The position numbers were made by a program, and so were the translations under genes. Shown piece after piece: positions 24,361-33,236 of a DNA stretch of 64,000 bases. Every line of letters starts with the position of its first letter. The first letter of the stretch is position 1. The stretch is from Candidatus Villigracilis affinis. GTDB taxonomy: Bacteria; Chloroflexota; Anaerolineae; Anaerolineales; Villigracilaceae. The stretch lies in NCBI GenBank assembly GCA_016718275.1, contig JADKEA010000007.1, positions 14,141 to 78,140 on the forward strand, given 5' to 3'. The notes beneath the pieces are model-generated. The model was given only the letters and a program-made list of their open reading frames with translations. It did no database searches and had not been told where the DNA came from.

Positions 24361-25455
24361 ATGAAAAAGAATATAGTATTTCGTTCAACAGGGTTGATCG
24401 CTGTTATGTTTGTGTTGTTAGCCTGCGGCATCTTCTCTCAAACCACGCCGACGGTGGTTCCCGCCACCGCTCCACTACCATCTGAGACGGCGATTGTGAC
24501 CGTTGAACTGCCTGCCAGTACTGCTACAGCCACTTCCATCCCTGCTACACAGGAACCAGCCGTTGTCATCCGATTAGGCCCCGGAAAGTTCGAACAACCG
24601 ATCTGGCTGGAAGTCCTCAGTGGACGATACCAACTAGCCGGTGGCGATATTTTGTTGACTGGCTCGGCAATAGGCGTCTACACCGAAGCGCTGACCTTCC
24701 CAACAGGAATGGAAATTGAGATCGGCGAGGGCGGGTTGGTGTTGATGGGCGTCTCTTATGATGCGGGAACGCGGCTGGTGGTGGATGAGGCTGGCGACAT
24801 TGTAGCTCAAACAGCGGTGGATGGATCAGCTGCTGAGCCGTCTGTTTCTACTGGAGAAATTCTATTCGAGGATGATTTTAGCTCGAATAACAATGGCTGG
24901 GATGTTGGGCTTTCATCCGATGATTACGGCGAAGTTGATAGCACGATAACAGATGGCCAATACGTCGTAACGATGACAGGTAAGCAGGAATACTTTTTTG
25001 CGATCACATCCATTCCAGATTTTTCAGCTAAAGATTTTGTGTGGAGCATGGATGCGATCATTCTCGAAAGCACGGCCAGCGCTGGCAATATGTTGCTGGC
25101 ACTCTCTGTTCGCGAAGTGGATGGGCTCAGTGGCAAGCACTATTCGTTCTCGATCTTCAATGATGGAACATCCTCGGGCGAAGTTTGGCCGACAAAAAAA
25201 TATCAGGATGTGATCGAGTTTTGGAGTTACGAAGCGAATGATGCCATCACGCTTGAGCCAGGTGTAGTCAATAAGATTTCACTTGAGGTGAACGACTCGA
25301 CCTTTACACTATATGTCAATGGACAGAAAATCAAAGAAGTGACCGATGCTACGGTCACTGAAGCTGGTGAGATCAGTTTTAGTCTGGCGATGTACAAACC
25401 CGGTGAGACTTTGAAGATCGCATTTGATAATCTGATCATTACTGCAATTCCGTAA
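24361..25455 (+). CDS. Lipoprotein with C-terminal concanavalin-like (DUF1080/LamG-type) domain
   Basis: A 364-residue predicted lipoprotein. The signal segment ends in the lipobox LLACG (Cys at about 22) and is followed by a Thr/Pro/Ala-rich linker to about residue 65. A short beta domain (residues 66-155) follows, then a jelly-roll-like domain from about 165, opening with ILFEDDFSSNNNGWDVG and closing with KPGETLKIAFDNLIITAI. The DDFS..NNGW start is common in exported Chloroflexota proteins of unknown function. It may bind glycans or act as a scaffold; no catalytic residues are seen. It diverges from the E1 gene across a 230-base gap (24131-24360) where no promoter could be assigned, and is closed by a strong terminator. 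Confidence 0.75.
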   Translation: MKKNIVFRSTGLIAVMFVLLACGIFSQTTPTVVPATAPLPSETAIVTVELPASTATATSIPATQEPAVVIRLGPGKFEQPIWLEVLSGRYQLAGGDILLTGSAIGVYTEALTFPTGMEIEIGEGGLVLMGVSYDAGTRLVVDEAGDIVAQTAVDGSAAEPSVSTGEILFEDDFSSNNNGWDVGLSSDDYGEVDSTITDGQYVVTMTGKQEYFFAITSIPDFSAKDFVWSMDAIILESTASAGNMLLALSVREVDGLSGKHYSFSIFNDGTSSGEVWPTKKYQDVIEFWSYEANDAITLEPGVVNKISLEVNDSTFTLYVNGQKIKEVTDATVTEAGEISFSLAMYKPGETLKIAFDNLIITAIP

Positions 25456-25487
25456 ACGATCAGCATGTAGCTTTCATAGAAAGCGTA

Positions 25488-25527
25488 ACGCCCAACGATA
25501 ATATTATCGTTGGGCGTCTTGTTTTTG
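25488..25527 (+). terminator. Bidirectional rho-independent terminator
   Basis: A perfect 15-bp inverted repeat, ACGCCCAACGATAAT / ATTATCGTTGGGCGT (25488-25517), followed by CTTGTTTTTG. It separates the convergent lipoprotein and Fe-S genes. Confidence 0.8.
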
Positions 25528-25544
25528 AGTGTCATTCCCTGCTC

Positions 25545-27531
25545 TTACTTTAATCTCTCCGCTACGATCTCAGCAACATCTTTCACTTGCATTGAGTCGC
25601 CATCTGCTTTGCTGGCATCTGTCATCATCGTCAGGCAGAAGGGGCAACCCACGGCCACTGTATTCGCGCCCGTGGACTTGGCTTCGGCGAAGCGGGTCAC
25701 GTTCACACGCGCCGAGCCCTCCTCTTCTTCCTTCCACATTTGCGCGCCGCCCGCGCCGCAGCAGAAGGACTTGGCTCCATTGCGCGGCATTTCCACGGTT
25801 TCAATGCCCGCGGCTTTCAAATCGTCTCGCGGCGCATCCGTGATCTTGTTGTGCCTGCCCAAATAACATGGGTCATGGAAAGTGACCTTCATGTTGTCGC
25901 CTTCCAAATTCATGGAAATTTTCCCGGCACCCACCAGCTCGTTAATTAATTGCGTGTGGTGAATGACCTGATAATTCCCGCCAAAGGCTGGGTATTCATT
26001 CTTGATGGTGTGCAAACAATGCGGGCAGGTCGTCACAATTCTCTTTGGCGCAACCTCATTCAAGATTTCAACATTCTGTGAAGCGAGACCGAAGAAAATA
26101 TCTTCGCGTCCTGCGCGGCGGGCCGAGTCACCTGTGCAGGATTCATTCTTTCCAAGCACGGCGTAATTGACTCCTGCCGTATTCAAAATTTTTGCAAAGG
26201 CTTGCGCGGTCTTTTGCGCGCGCGTGTCTGTGGCGGGGGCGCAGCCAACCCACCATAAAATTTCAGGCTCGGCATTTTGTTCAATGGTTGGCACGCTCAT
26301 GCCTTCCGCCCATTTCATGCGGTCACCCTGCGAAACATTCCACGGGTTCTGGTTGCGTTCCATGCCCTTGAACGCAGATTCCAATTGCTTCGGGAACGCG
26401 CTTTCCATCATCGAAAGATTGCGGCGGATGTCGAGAATGTCGCGCATCGGTTCGTTGCCCACGGGGCAAATGTCCACGCATGCGCCGCAGCTTGTGCAAG
26501 CCCACACGGCTTCTTCCGAGATCAGATCCAACATCGGCACATCGGTTGTGCCGCCGTTGTTGAAATGATAGCGCTTGTTGATTTCCAACGCGGCAGGTGA
26601 TAGCAATTTTCCAGTGTTGTACGCGGGGCAAACTTCCTGACAGCGGAAGCACATGATACAGGCGTAGCTGTCCATGATCTGCTCCCAGCCGAGGTCTTTC
26701 ATTTTCGCCGCGCCAAACTGCTCAATGCTCTGGTCATCGAGATTGATGTAACTTAATTCGCCGATGGATTTTCTTTCGGGCTTCAATGCAAAATTCAACG
26801 GCGCGAAGAAAAGATGAATATGTTTTGAATATGGGAAATAAGGAAGGAAGGCGACGACTGCGCCAATGGACATCCAGAACGCGATGTGTTCCCCCGCTAC
26901 TAGGACACTCGCATCAACCCCCGCCCAAAGCTGGGACACCGCCGAGATGCTTGGTTGCCAGCTGTCAGTGTGACCTGCCAATGCCACCCCGAAAGATTCT
27001 CCCAAAAACCGCATCGTGTTGTGGATGAAGATGAACGTGGCAACAATGGCTGAATCGCGCATGATGCCCGCTCTTGCTTTCGGGTGAAGCAAAGTTGTAT
27101 CGCGAGTGGATAATGTGTCAGGTCGCAGGATGAAGCGGCGAAATGCCATAGCCAGGATCCCGCCCACGATGGCAACATTCGCAACGTCTGCAATGAGGCG
27201 GTAGACGTCACCGAAGAGGCCCGTGTTGTCGAGGAGTTTGAATCCTGTGTAGGCGTAGATCAGATCCGCTAAGATTGATCAAAAGAAAAGAAAGAAAACC
27301 CCAGCCGATGAGTCCGTGCAAAATACTGGGGCCAAGCCTGAAACGAAAAACGGGTTGGAACAATCCCACCTTGACGATGAGATCACCAATCCGTTTCCAA
27401 ACGAGCGACCAATCCACTTTTCCCTGTCCGCTTGAGATGTGAGCGACGATCTTCATCACACCACGATAGGTGAAATAAAGCGAAACAAGTGTTGCAATAA
27501 CGAAGAGGATTTTTTCTACAAGGGTAAGCAT
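25545..27531 (-). CDS. Membrane-bound HdrD/GlpC-like Fe-S oxidoreductase, one frameshift
   Basis: One gene split by a single frameshift near 27272. The first frame (27531 to about 27275) encodes a membrane anchor with NarI-like helices (IGWGFLSFLLINL). The second continues with more helices (ANVAIVGGILAMAFRRFI...SIGAVVAFLPYFPYSKHIHL). Then come two 4Fe-4S motifs, CIMCFRCQEVCP and CTSCGACVDICP, and two CCG domains: NESCTGDSARRAG...TCPHCLHTIKNEY and FHDPCYLGRHN...SFCCGAGGAQMW. About 660 residues when repaired. The family passes electrons between quinones and thiol/disulphide or other carriers; the true donor is unknown. A LysR regulator is upstream on the same strand. Confidence 0.88.
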
Positions 27532-27575
27532 GGAAACTCCCAGAGATGAGAAATGTTCGTTAAGTTTAGCACAAG

Positions 27576-28517
27576 TTAAGACACGAATGTAGTCAGGCTT
27601 TGCCAGATTTCAGTGTTCAATTGTGTTCGCTGGGCTTGGGCAAATTCCCAGAACAGGGATTGCGCCCGTGTGAATGGGTTATTGATGTGACGCGCGATGT
27701 AAACCGTGCGCCGTAAGTCTGCGCCTTGCAGTTCGATTTTTTTGATATGCCCGAAGGCCAGACCGCGTGCCGCGACCATTTCTGAAACGAAGGCAATGCC
27801 CACGCCACGCTCTACAGCCATTTCAATGGCCTCGGGGTTTCCGAGCTCCATGGTCACATTGAGCATATCGGGCATGATGCTGAATTTTTTCAATTCCTGC
27901 ATCACGGTTTCGCAGGTTCCTGAGACCTCCTCGCGCAGGATGATCTTTTGGTCGAGCAGATCATCGGGGGTGGCGTAGCCATATTCAGCCCATGGATGAT
28001 CGACCGGCACGATCAAGTAGATTCGGTCTTCGAAGAGGGGTTGGCATTCAATATCACGATGTTCGAGCAATTTGCTGGTGACGCCAATGGGGATCTTTTG
28101 GGCGATCAGGTTTTCGAAGACACGGTCACGTCCCATCACTTTGACACGCGGATGCACGGCTGGGTACTGCTCCTGAAACATGGAAAGCAGGACGGGCATC
28201 AAATATTTCCCTGCGGATGTGGAGCAGGCGATCAATAACTCCCCGCCAACTTCGTGATTGATATTGTGCAGGCTGTCTTCCAACAGCCGCGCCGAGCGTA
28301 GCACCTCGCGGGCCATGGGCAGCAGAGATTCGCCCGCCTCACTGAGAGCAATCGACCGCCCGCGCCGCAGGAACAACTCCACATGATACGCCTGTTCCAT
28401 GGCTTGAATATGCTGGCTGACAGCAGATTGCGACATGTGCAAACGTTTGGCGGCCTGTGAAAAATTTTTTTCCTCGGCGGCGGCTAGAAAGACACGCAAG
28501 GCTGAGATCTCGATCAT
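27576..28517 (-). CDS. LysR-family transcriptional regulator
   Basis: A 313-residue regulator. The winged-helix DNA-binding domain covers about residues 1-60 (FLAAAEEKNFSQAAKRLHMSQSAVSQHIQAMEQ), followed by the two-lobed effector-binding domain (LLIACSTSAGKYLMPVLLSMFQ). It resembles CbbR/CysB-type regulators, which sense small metabolites. The ATG at 28517 starts the canonical MIEISALRVFLAA; a frame to 28571 adds a His-rich extension (ENHHHHLSSRSEQK) that I consider an unlikely translation start. It ends 44 bases upstream of the Fe-S oxidoreductase gene and is oriented the same way, so it may form one transcript with it or control it. Confidence 0.88.
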   Translation of the reverse strand: MIEISALRVFLAAAEEKNFSQAAKRLHMSQSAVSQHIQAMEQAYHVELFLRRGRSIALSEAGESLLPMAREVLRSARLLEDSLHNINHEVGGELLIACSTSAGKYLMPVLLSMFQEQYPAVHPRVKVMGRDRVFENLIAQKIPIGVTSKLLEHRDIECQPLFEDRIYLIVPVDHPWAEYGYATPDDLLDQKIILREEVSGTCETVMQELKKFSIMPDMLNVTMELGNPEAIEMAVERGVGIAFVSEMVAARGLAFGHIKKIELQGADLRRTVYIARHINNPFTRAQSLFWEFAQAQRTQLNTEIWQSLTTFVS

Positions 28518-28650
28518 TTTTTGCTCCGATCGTGACGATAAGTGATGATGATGGTTTTCATGTGTTAGCATAAATTTGACTTATCTTCCTGACCAGTGTG
28601 CATTGTCACAAATTCGGTCTGACGCCATGGGGTAATTACCCGAACGAAAA

Positions 28651-28683
28651 CCGTCCACGAAGTTTCCCTCGTGGACGGTGACT
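28651..28683 (-). terminator. Terminator after the rhodanese lipoprotein
   Basis: A 10-bp perfect stem CCGTCCACGA / TCGTGGACGG with loop AGTTTCCC; reading leftwards it runs into TTTTCG. It separates the rhodanese gene from the LysR gene. Confidence 0.7.
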
Positions 28684-28716
28684 TTGTATGCGGGAACTTG
28701 CTTCCCGCCTTTGCGA

Positions 28717-30438
28717 TTACTTCACAACGGGCAATTCAGCAGCAACCCAGCCATTCATGCCGCCAGCAAGATTGCGAACGTTGGAGTAGCCTGTCATGCG
28801 CAGGTACATCATGACCATGGCACCACGATGACCGGACTGGCACAGAACCACAATGGGCGCGGCCTTGTCTGCGGGAAGTTGGGCAAGGTTGGCAGAGAAA
28901 TCTACAAACGGGATGAGGAGCGCGCCTTCGATATAACCACCAGCTGTCTCTTCAGCTGTACGGACATCCACAAGAATAGGAGCGGGTGTTCCAGTGAGTT
29001 CCACATTCAAGTCTGCGGATTTGACTGTGTAATACCCTTCGGGCAGGGTGTTGAGGAAGGCATTCAGATCACGGAAGAGGATGGGATCCACTTCGGGGGC
29101 GGTACCAGCTACCGGCGCGGCAGGAGTCGTTCCAGTTTCCACGGACAGTTCGGCTTTCTTCCAGCCGCCGAGTCCGCCAGCGAGATTCTTCACGTCGGTA
29201 TATCCAAGCATTTGCAGGGCGGCCATTACCATTGCGCCGCGATGCCCGGAGCCGCAGTAGATAACGATGGGTTGGTCTTTGGCGGGCAGTTTATCGAGGT
29301 TGTTGAGTACTTCGCGCACAGGGATGTTGATCGCACCCGCAATGAAACCATCTGTTGTGACTTCAGCGGTTTCGCGCACATCCAGAAGGAAGGGCGGGGT
29401 TTCTGTGAGGGCGGTGTTCAAGTCTGCGGCTTTGATGGTGGAATAGCCCTCGGGCAGGGAGGCAATGTATTCAGGCCATTTGGCTGCCCAATCGATCCAA
29501 CCGGCGACAGGCATCTGGGCGGCTTTCCATGCGTTCAGACCACCTGCAAGGTTGACGACATCGGTGTAGCCCATCAGACGCAGTGCCATCATAATCATGG
29601 AGCCGCGATGACCGGAGGCACACAGGACAACAATGCGGGCATTTTTGTCAGCGGGGACCTGGTCCATGCTGGCGAAGAAATCGCTGAATGGCAGGTTGAC
29701 CGCGCCGTCGATGTAACCATCCTTGTTCCATTCATCTGCAGAACGAACATCGATGATGACTGGCGGTGTGCCGGTCAGTTCTTCGGCGAGTTTGTCCGAT
29801 TTGACCGAGTAGAAATCATCGGGCATGCTGGTGAAGAAGCCGTTCAGCATTTCGAACAGTGCCTGATCTGCAATGATGGCGGTGCTTATGGCTGCGGGAG
29901 CCGCAGGCATGGAGCCGGTAACCACAGGCAGGTTGGCTTTCTTCCATCCGCCGAGGCCGCCACCCAGATTACGGACGTTGGTGTATCCCAACATCTTCAG
30001 GGCTGCCATTAACATTCCACCGCGATGACCGGAACCGCAGTAAATAACGATGGGTTCATCGAGGCCGGGCAGTTTGTCGAGGTTGTTGAGCACATCACGC
30101 ACCGGAATATTGACTGCGCCTTCGATGAAGCCGTCCTTTTCAATTTCAGCGGCTTCACGCACATCGAGCAGGAAAGGAGCCTTGTCCACCAGTTCTTCAT
30201 TCAATGCCGCTGGTTTCACGGTGCCGTAGCCTTTGTCGGCGGGCAGGCTGGCGACCAGGTCGGTGAATAATGCCTGCACATCAAGCGCGGGCTCTTCAGT
30301 AACAACCACCGGGGCTTCGGTGACGACTACGGAAACTTCAGTAGCGGCCGGGGGTTCAGTGGCTGGTGTACCACAGGCGCTTAGGATCATGCTGACGACA
30401 ATCAACAGTCCGAATAAAAATTGTACTTTCTTGGACAT
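28717..30438 (-). CDS. Lipoprotein with four tandem rhodanese domains
   Basis: A 573-residue lipoprotein: an N-terminal signal with lipobox (LSACG), a TEPPAATEV-type linker, and four rhodanese domains of about 115 residues each. The catalytic loops read VIYCGSGHRG, VVLCASGHRG, VIYCGSGHRG and VVLCQSGHRG, so all four keep the active-site Cys. Domains one and three resemble each other, and domains two and four do, so two rounds of duplication are likely. Rhodaneses carry sulfane sulphur from thiosulfate or polysulphide to an acceptor. Being exported and membrane-anchored, it would work at the outer face. It follows the multihaem cytochrome gene by 21 bases in the same direction, suggesting one operon. 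Confidence 0.92.
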   Translation of the reverse strand: MSKKVQFLFGLLIVVSMILSACGTPATEPPAATEVSVVVTEAPVVVTEEPALDVQALFTDLVASLPADKGYGTVKPAALNEELVDKAPFLLDVREAAEIEKDGFIEGAVNIPVRDVLNNLDKLPGLDEPIVIYCGSGHRGGMLMAALKMLGYTNVRNLGGGLGGWKKANLPVVTGSMPAAPAAISTAIIADQALFEMLNGFFTSMPDDFYSVKSDKLAEELTGTPPVIIDVRSADEWNKDGYIDGAVNLPFSDFFASMDQVPADKNARIVVLCASGHRGSMIMMALRLMGYTDVVNLAGGLNAWKAAQMPVAGWIDWAAKWPEYIASLPEGYSTIKAADLNTALTETPPFLLDVRETAEVTTDGFIAGAINIPVREVLNNLDKLPAKDQPIVIYCGSGHRGAMVMAALQMLGYTDVKNLAGGLGGWKKAELSVETGTTPAAPVAGTAPEVDPILFRDLNAFLNTLPEGYYTVKSADLNVELTGTPAPILVDVRTAEETAGGYIEGALLIPFVDFSANLAQLPADKAAPIVVLCQSGHRGAMVMMYLRMTGYSNVRNLAGGMNGWVAAELPVVK

Positions 30439-30459
30439 TTTCTTTCTCCTTGTTTATGG

Positions 30460-31977
30460 TTATGGCAATTTATGACATTTTGTGCAGTTTGCATCTGCAT
30501 AATCAACATGGTCTGCAGGGTTGACTGGCGCATCTTTCACACCTGATTCGTGGCACAACAGGCATGAGTCGCCAATGTGTTTCTCATGCCCAGCGGGCAA
30601 CACCGGGGCTGAAAGAATCACATCGATTGAAAGCGGCAAGGCGCTGATAATGACGGAGGCGTTCGCGGTCAACTCTTCGGGAGTTACTTTTTCTGCGGTG
30701 AGGAATATTTCAGGGTTGCTGTGGCAGGCTTCGCATGAAGCGTTCTGCGGCGTGTTACGTTGGATGTTGTGCGGGGTCGCATACACCCAAGTCGGCAGCG
30801 AGTCGAAACTGGGCAGCAGGTTTTCGCCATAGAACTCATAACTTGTTGGCGCAGATGGGACATGGCGCACAGGTACGAATTCATAGGGTCTGTCTTCGCT
30901 TTGGATGGGATTTCGTCCGATCAGGAATGTGGAGTAGGTGGCCTGTGTTTCGAAGAACGGTTTGCCGCTCGTTTCGCTGACTGCCACATGACAGCCATCA
31001 CAGCTTGTGTAGGTCACTGAATGGCAGACCTGACAGGACAGGGTCTCACCATGCTGTTGGTGCATTTCAACTGCATCACCCGATACAACTTCGGCATGGC
31101 AGTCAACGCACTTCGGGTCTTCTGCACCTTCCAAACGGTGATCAGGAGCAGACGAGGCATCTGCTGTGCCATGCAAGTCGGTACCTTCATGGCATTTCAC
31201 GCAATTCATGCGTGCTTCACGGAAGTGGACATCGCCCGGTATGCCTTCGTTCTTTCCGAGGAATTCATTCCCTACACGGCTGCCGTGACAGGCCGTGCAT
31301 GAACGGGTCATCGGCGGAGTCTTCTCGAACACATGTCCGGTGAACAATCCGCCGCCCACATTCTTTGGCTGGCTTACATGGCACTCACCGCAGGTGGTAT
31401 GGCAGGTGGCACAATGATTTCCGAACATTTCTTCCAATACAGGATGGTTTTCAGGTATGTCGCCGCTGCGGGTATTGATCGCGGTCCAATAACCTGCCTG
31501 TGTGTTATGTAAACTGTTTGGGTACGAAGCAACCTGATCTTCATGGCACTCGCCGCAAAACTCTTCAGGTTGCGCACTTGGGCTGGCGATCAAACCATTG
31601 TGAGCGGAATCTTTTTCCGCAGTATTTTCACCCGCATGACATTCAATGCAGGTTAGTTTGCCGTGGTCAGTTTGCAGGAACGCTTCACCATCCACCAATA
31701 CTTTTTCCCATGGCTCCAACGGAGCCACATCGCCCCCTCAGCCAACCCCCTTGGATTCTGACTCAGCGGCCTCGATGGGCTTCGCCGTATCAATGAGACG
31801 TTGCTTGTCCGTGTGGCATGCCAGACATTCTTCAGAAACCGCTTCAGGCGTGGATGTTGGGGCTGCTACTGTTTCAGTGGGCATTACTGTCGCGGTAGGT
31901 GGCTCGACCTTTGCGGTTGAGCACGCCGCAATGAGGAACATGCCTGCTAGTACTAAAAAGATGGGTTTTGTTTGCAC
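30460..31977 (-). CDS. Multihaem c-type cytochrome lipoprotein with an in-frame TGA
   Basis: A 505-codon frame from the ATG at 31977: signal peptide with lipobox (LIAACS), a Thr/Pro-rich linker, one haem motif ECLACH, then TGA at 31738-31740, then 12 further CxxCH motifs (CIECH, CGECH, CATCH, CGECH, CTACH, CVKCH, CVDCH, CQVCH, CDGCH, CEACH, CLLCH, CTKCH). Thirteen haems in all. The reading frame does not change at the TGA, so this is a substitution or recoding event rather than an indel. Multihaem cytochromes carry electrons to or from external acceptors such as nitrite, sulphur species or minerals; the pattern does not match octahaem nitrite reductase well. It is followed directly by the rhodanese gene. 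Confidence 0.85.
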
Positions 31978-32110
31978 TTTGCCTCACAAATTGTGTATTT
32001 TTTCACAATTATTATCGGGATTGCTAATGCAAACAAGTGATGGATATAACGTCTGCTTATTAGACTTGCTTATGATTTATGATAACTTTTGCTGAACATC
32101 CCCCTTCGCA

Positions 32111-32142
32111 AAAAATCCACAGCCAGACGACTGTGGATTTTT
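32111..32142 (-). terminator. Terminator of the GGDEF gene
   Basis: A 12-bp stem AAAAATCCACAG / CTGTGGATTTTT with loop CCAGACGA; on the minus strand it is followed by a T-rich run. It lies 50 bases beyond the stop at 32192. Confidence 0.75.
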
Positions 32143-32191
32143 TAAGTTTTGAATTGCAAGGTCAGGAAACTTCCAAATGATAAATTGTTTG

Positions 32192-33169
32192 TCACTCGGC
32201 CACGGCCCAGCCGTCGCGCCCCTTGCTTTTCGCTGCGTACATGGCATTATCTGCGCGATTGAGCAGGGAATCCCATGTGTCCACCCCATGCTGCAATTGT
32301 GCGACGCCAACGCTGATGGTGACGCCCAAATTCTGATCGCCGTTCACGTTGACGATCATTTCGCGCATCAGTTTGCACAGGCGCATGGCCTGGTCTGCGG
32401 CGGCTTGGGCATCCGAACTTGGCAGGAGGATGAGAAATTCCTCGCCGCCATAGCGCCCGACAACATCGGGATGACGGACATGGTCCTGCAATCGAAGCGC
32501 GATCTTTTTCAAAACTTCATCCCCCACCTGATGACCGTAGGTATCGTTGATGGTCTTGAAATGATCCACGTCAACGATGGAGATCGAGAGCATGCTGTTG
32601 TATCTTTCAGCCCGCATCACCTCATCTTGTAGTTCCTTGATAATCATGCGGCGGTTGAGCAGAAAGGTCAGGGCATCGATTTGCGTGACTTCCAGCGCCT
32701 GGGCCATATAGCCTTCCATCTCGATTTGCTTGTTGCGGGCGATTTTCTTTGTAACTTCGCTCTCGATCTGGAATAATTTCACTTGTTTGTTCAGCCGTTC
32801 GAGCACCTCTTGCAGCGCCGAATCCAGATGGATCTCTTCAGCGATAAAGGTCACACGACCATCCTCCATCGGCAGGAGCAGGCAGTCGCATTGAATGACA
32901 AACTCGTCTGTGCCCATTGGAATGGGAATCTTGATGATCCAGTGTTCCTTTGTTTTTGAATGGAGCTTGGATGCGATCTGTTCCCCATCGTCTGGGGAAA
33001 AGAAATCCCCCAGCTTGTTCGCTGCGGGAAAAAATTTTTTATACGATTCGAAGGCGCGATTCCATGAGACCAAAGTGCCATCGCTTTCAACAAGCGCGAT
33101 CATGGCATGGAGATTCTCCAGGATACTTTCTGCATCTTTTGAAGATATTAATTCCGCCAGTTGTTTCAT
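32192..33169 (-). CDS. PAS-like sensor diguanylate cyclase (GGDEF)
   Basis: A 325-residue cytosolic protein. The N-terminal 130 residues resemble a PAS domain (ENLHAMIALVESDGTLVSWNRAFE), followed by a helical linker (ERLNKQVKLFQIESEVTKK) and a GGDEF domain. The active site is RYGGEEF, the active GGEEF variant, with metal-binding IVDVDHFKTINDTYGHQVGD. An I-site RxxD (RHPD) precedes it, so product inhibition is expected. It would synthesise c-di-GMP in response to a small ligand or redox signal. It stands alone between mutL and the terminator. Confidence 0.9.
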   Translation of the reverse strand: MKQLAELISSKDAESILENLHAMIALVESDGTLVSWNRAFESYKKFFPAANKLGDFFSPDDGEQIASKLHSKTKEHWIIKIPIPMGTDEFVIQCDCLLLPMEDGRVTFIAEEIHLDSALQEVLERLNKQVKLFQIESEVTKKIARNKQIEMEGYMAQALEVTQIDALTFLLNRRMIIKELQDEVMRAERYNSMLSISIVDVDHFKTINDTYGHQVGDEVLKKIALRLQDHVRHPDVVGRYGGEEFLILLPSSDAQAAADQAMRLCKLMREMIVNVNGDQNLGVTISVGVAQLQHGVDTWDSLLNRADNAMYAAKSKGRDGWAVAE

Positions 33170-33236
33170 GATTTCAATTTTAGCCCATTCAATAAGCGTT
33201 AATGCCCCACCTTACAAAATTAGCGGTACTGCGAAT

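Noticed and set aside
28678..30012. A 444-codon open frame opposite the rhodanese gene
   Set aside because: It is the mirror image of an internally repetitive high-GC gene; its sequence shows no family motif and no ribosome site, while the opposite strand has four rhodanese domains.
28717..30438. A single-domain rhodanese with duplicated assembly
   Set aside because: The four domains differ in sequence and continue in one frame, so collapse or assembly duplication is unlikely.
31738..31740. Selenocysteine at the TGA in the multihaem cytochrome
   Set aside because: No selenocysteine insertion hairpin was recognised directly after it, and the site lies in a linker with no redox motif, so error or substitution is more likely.
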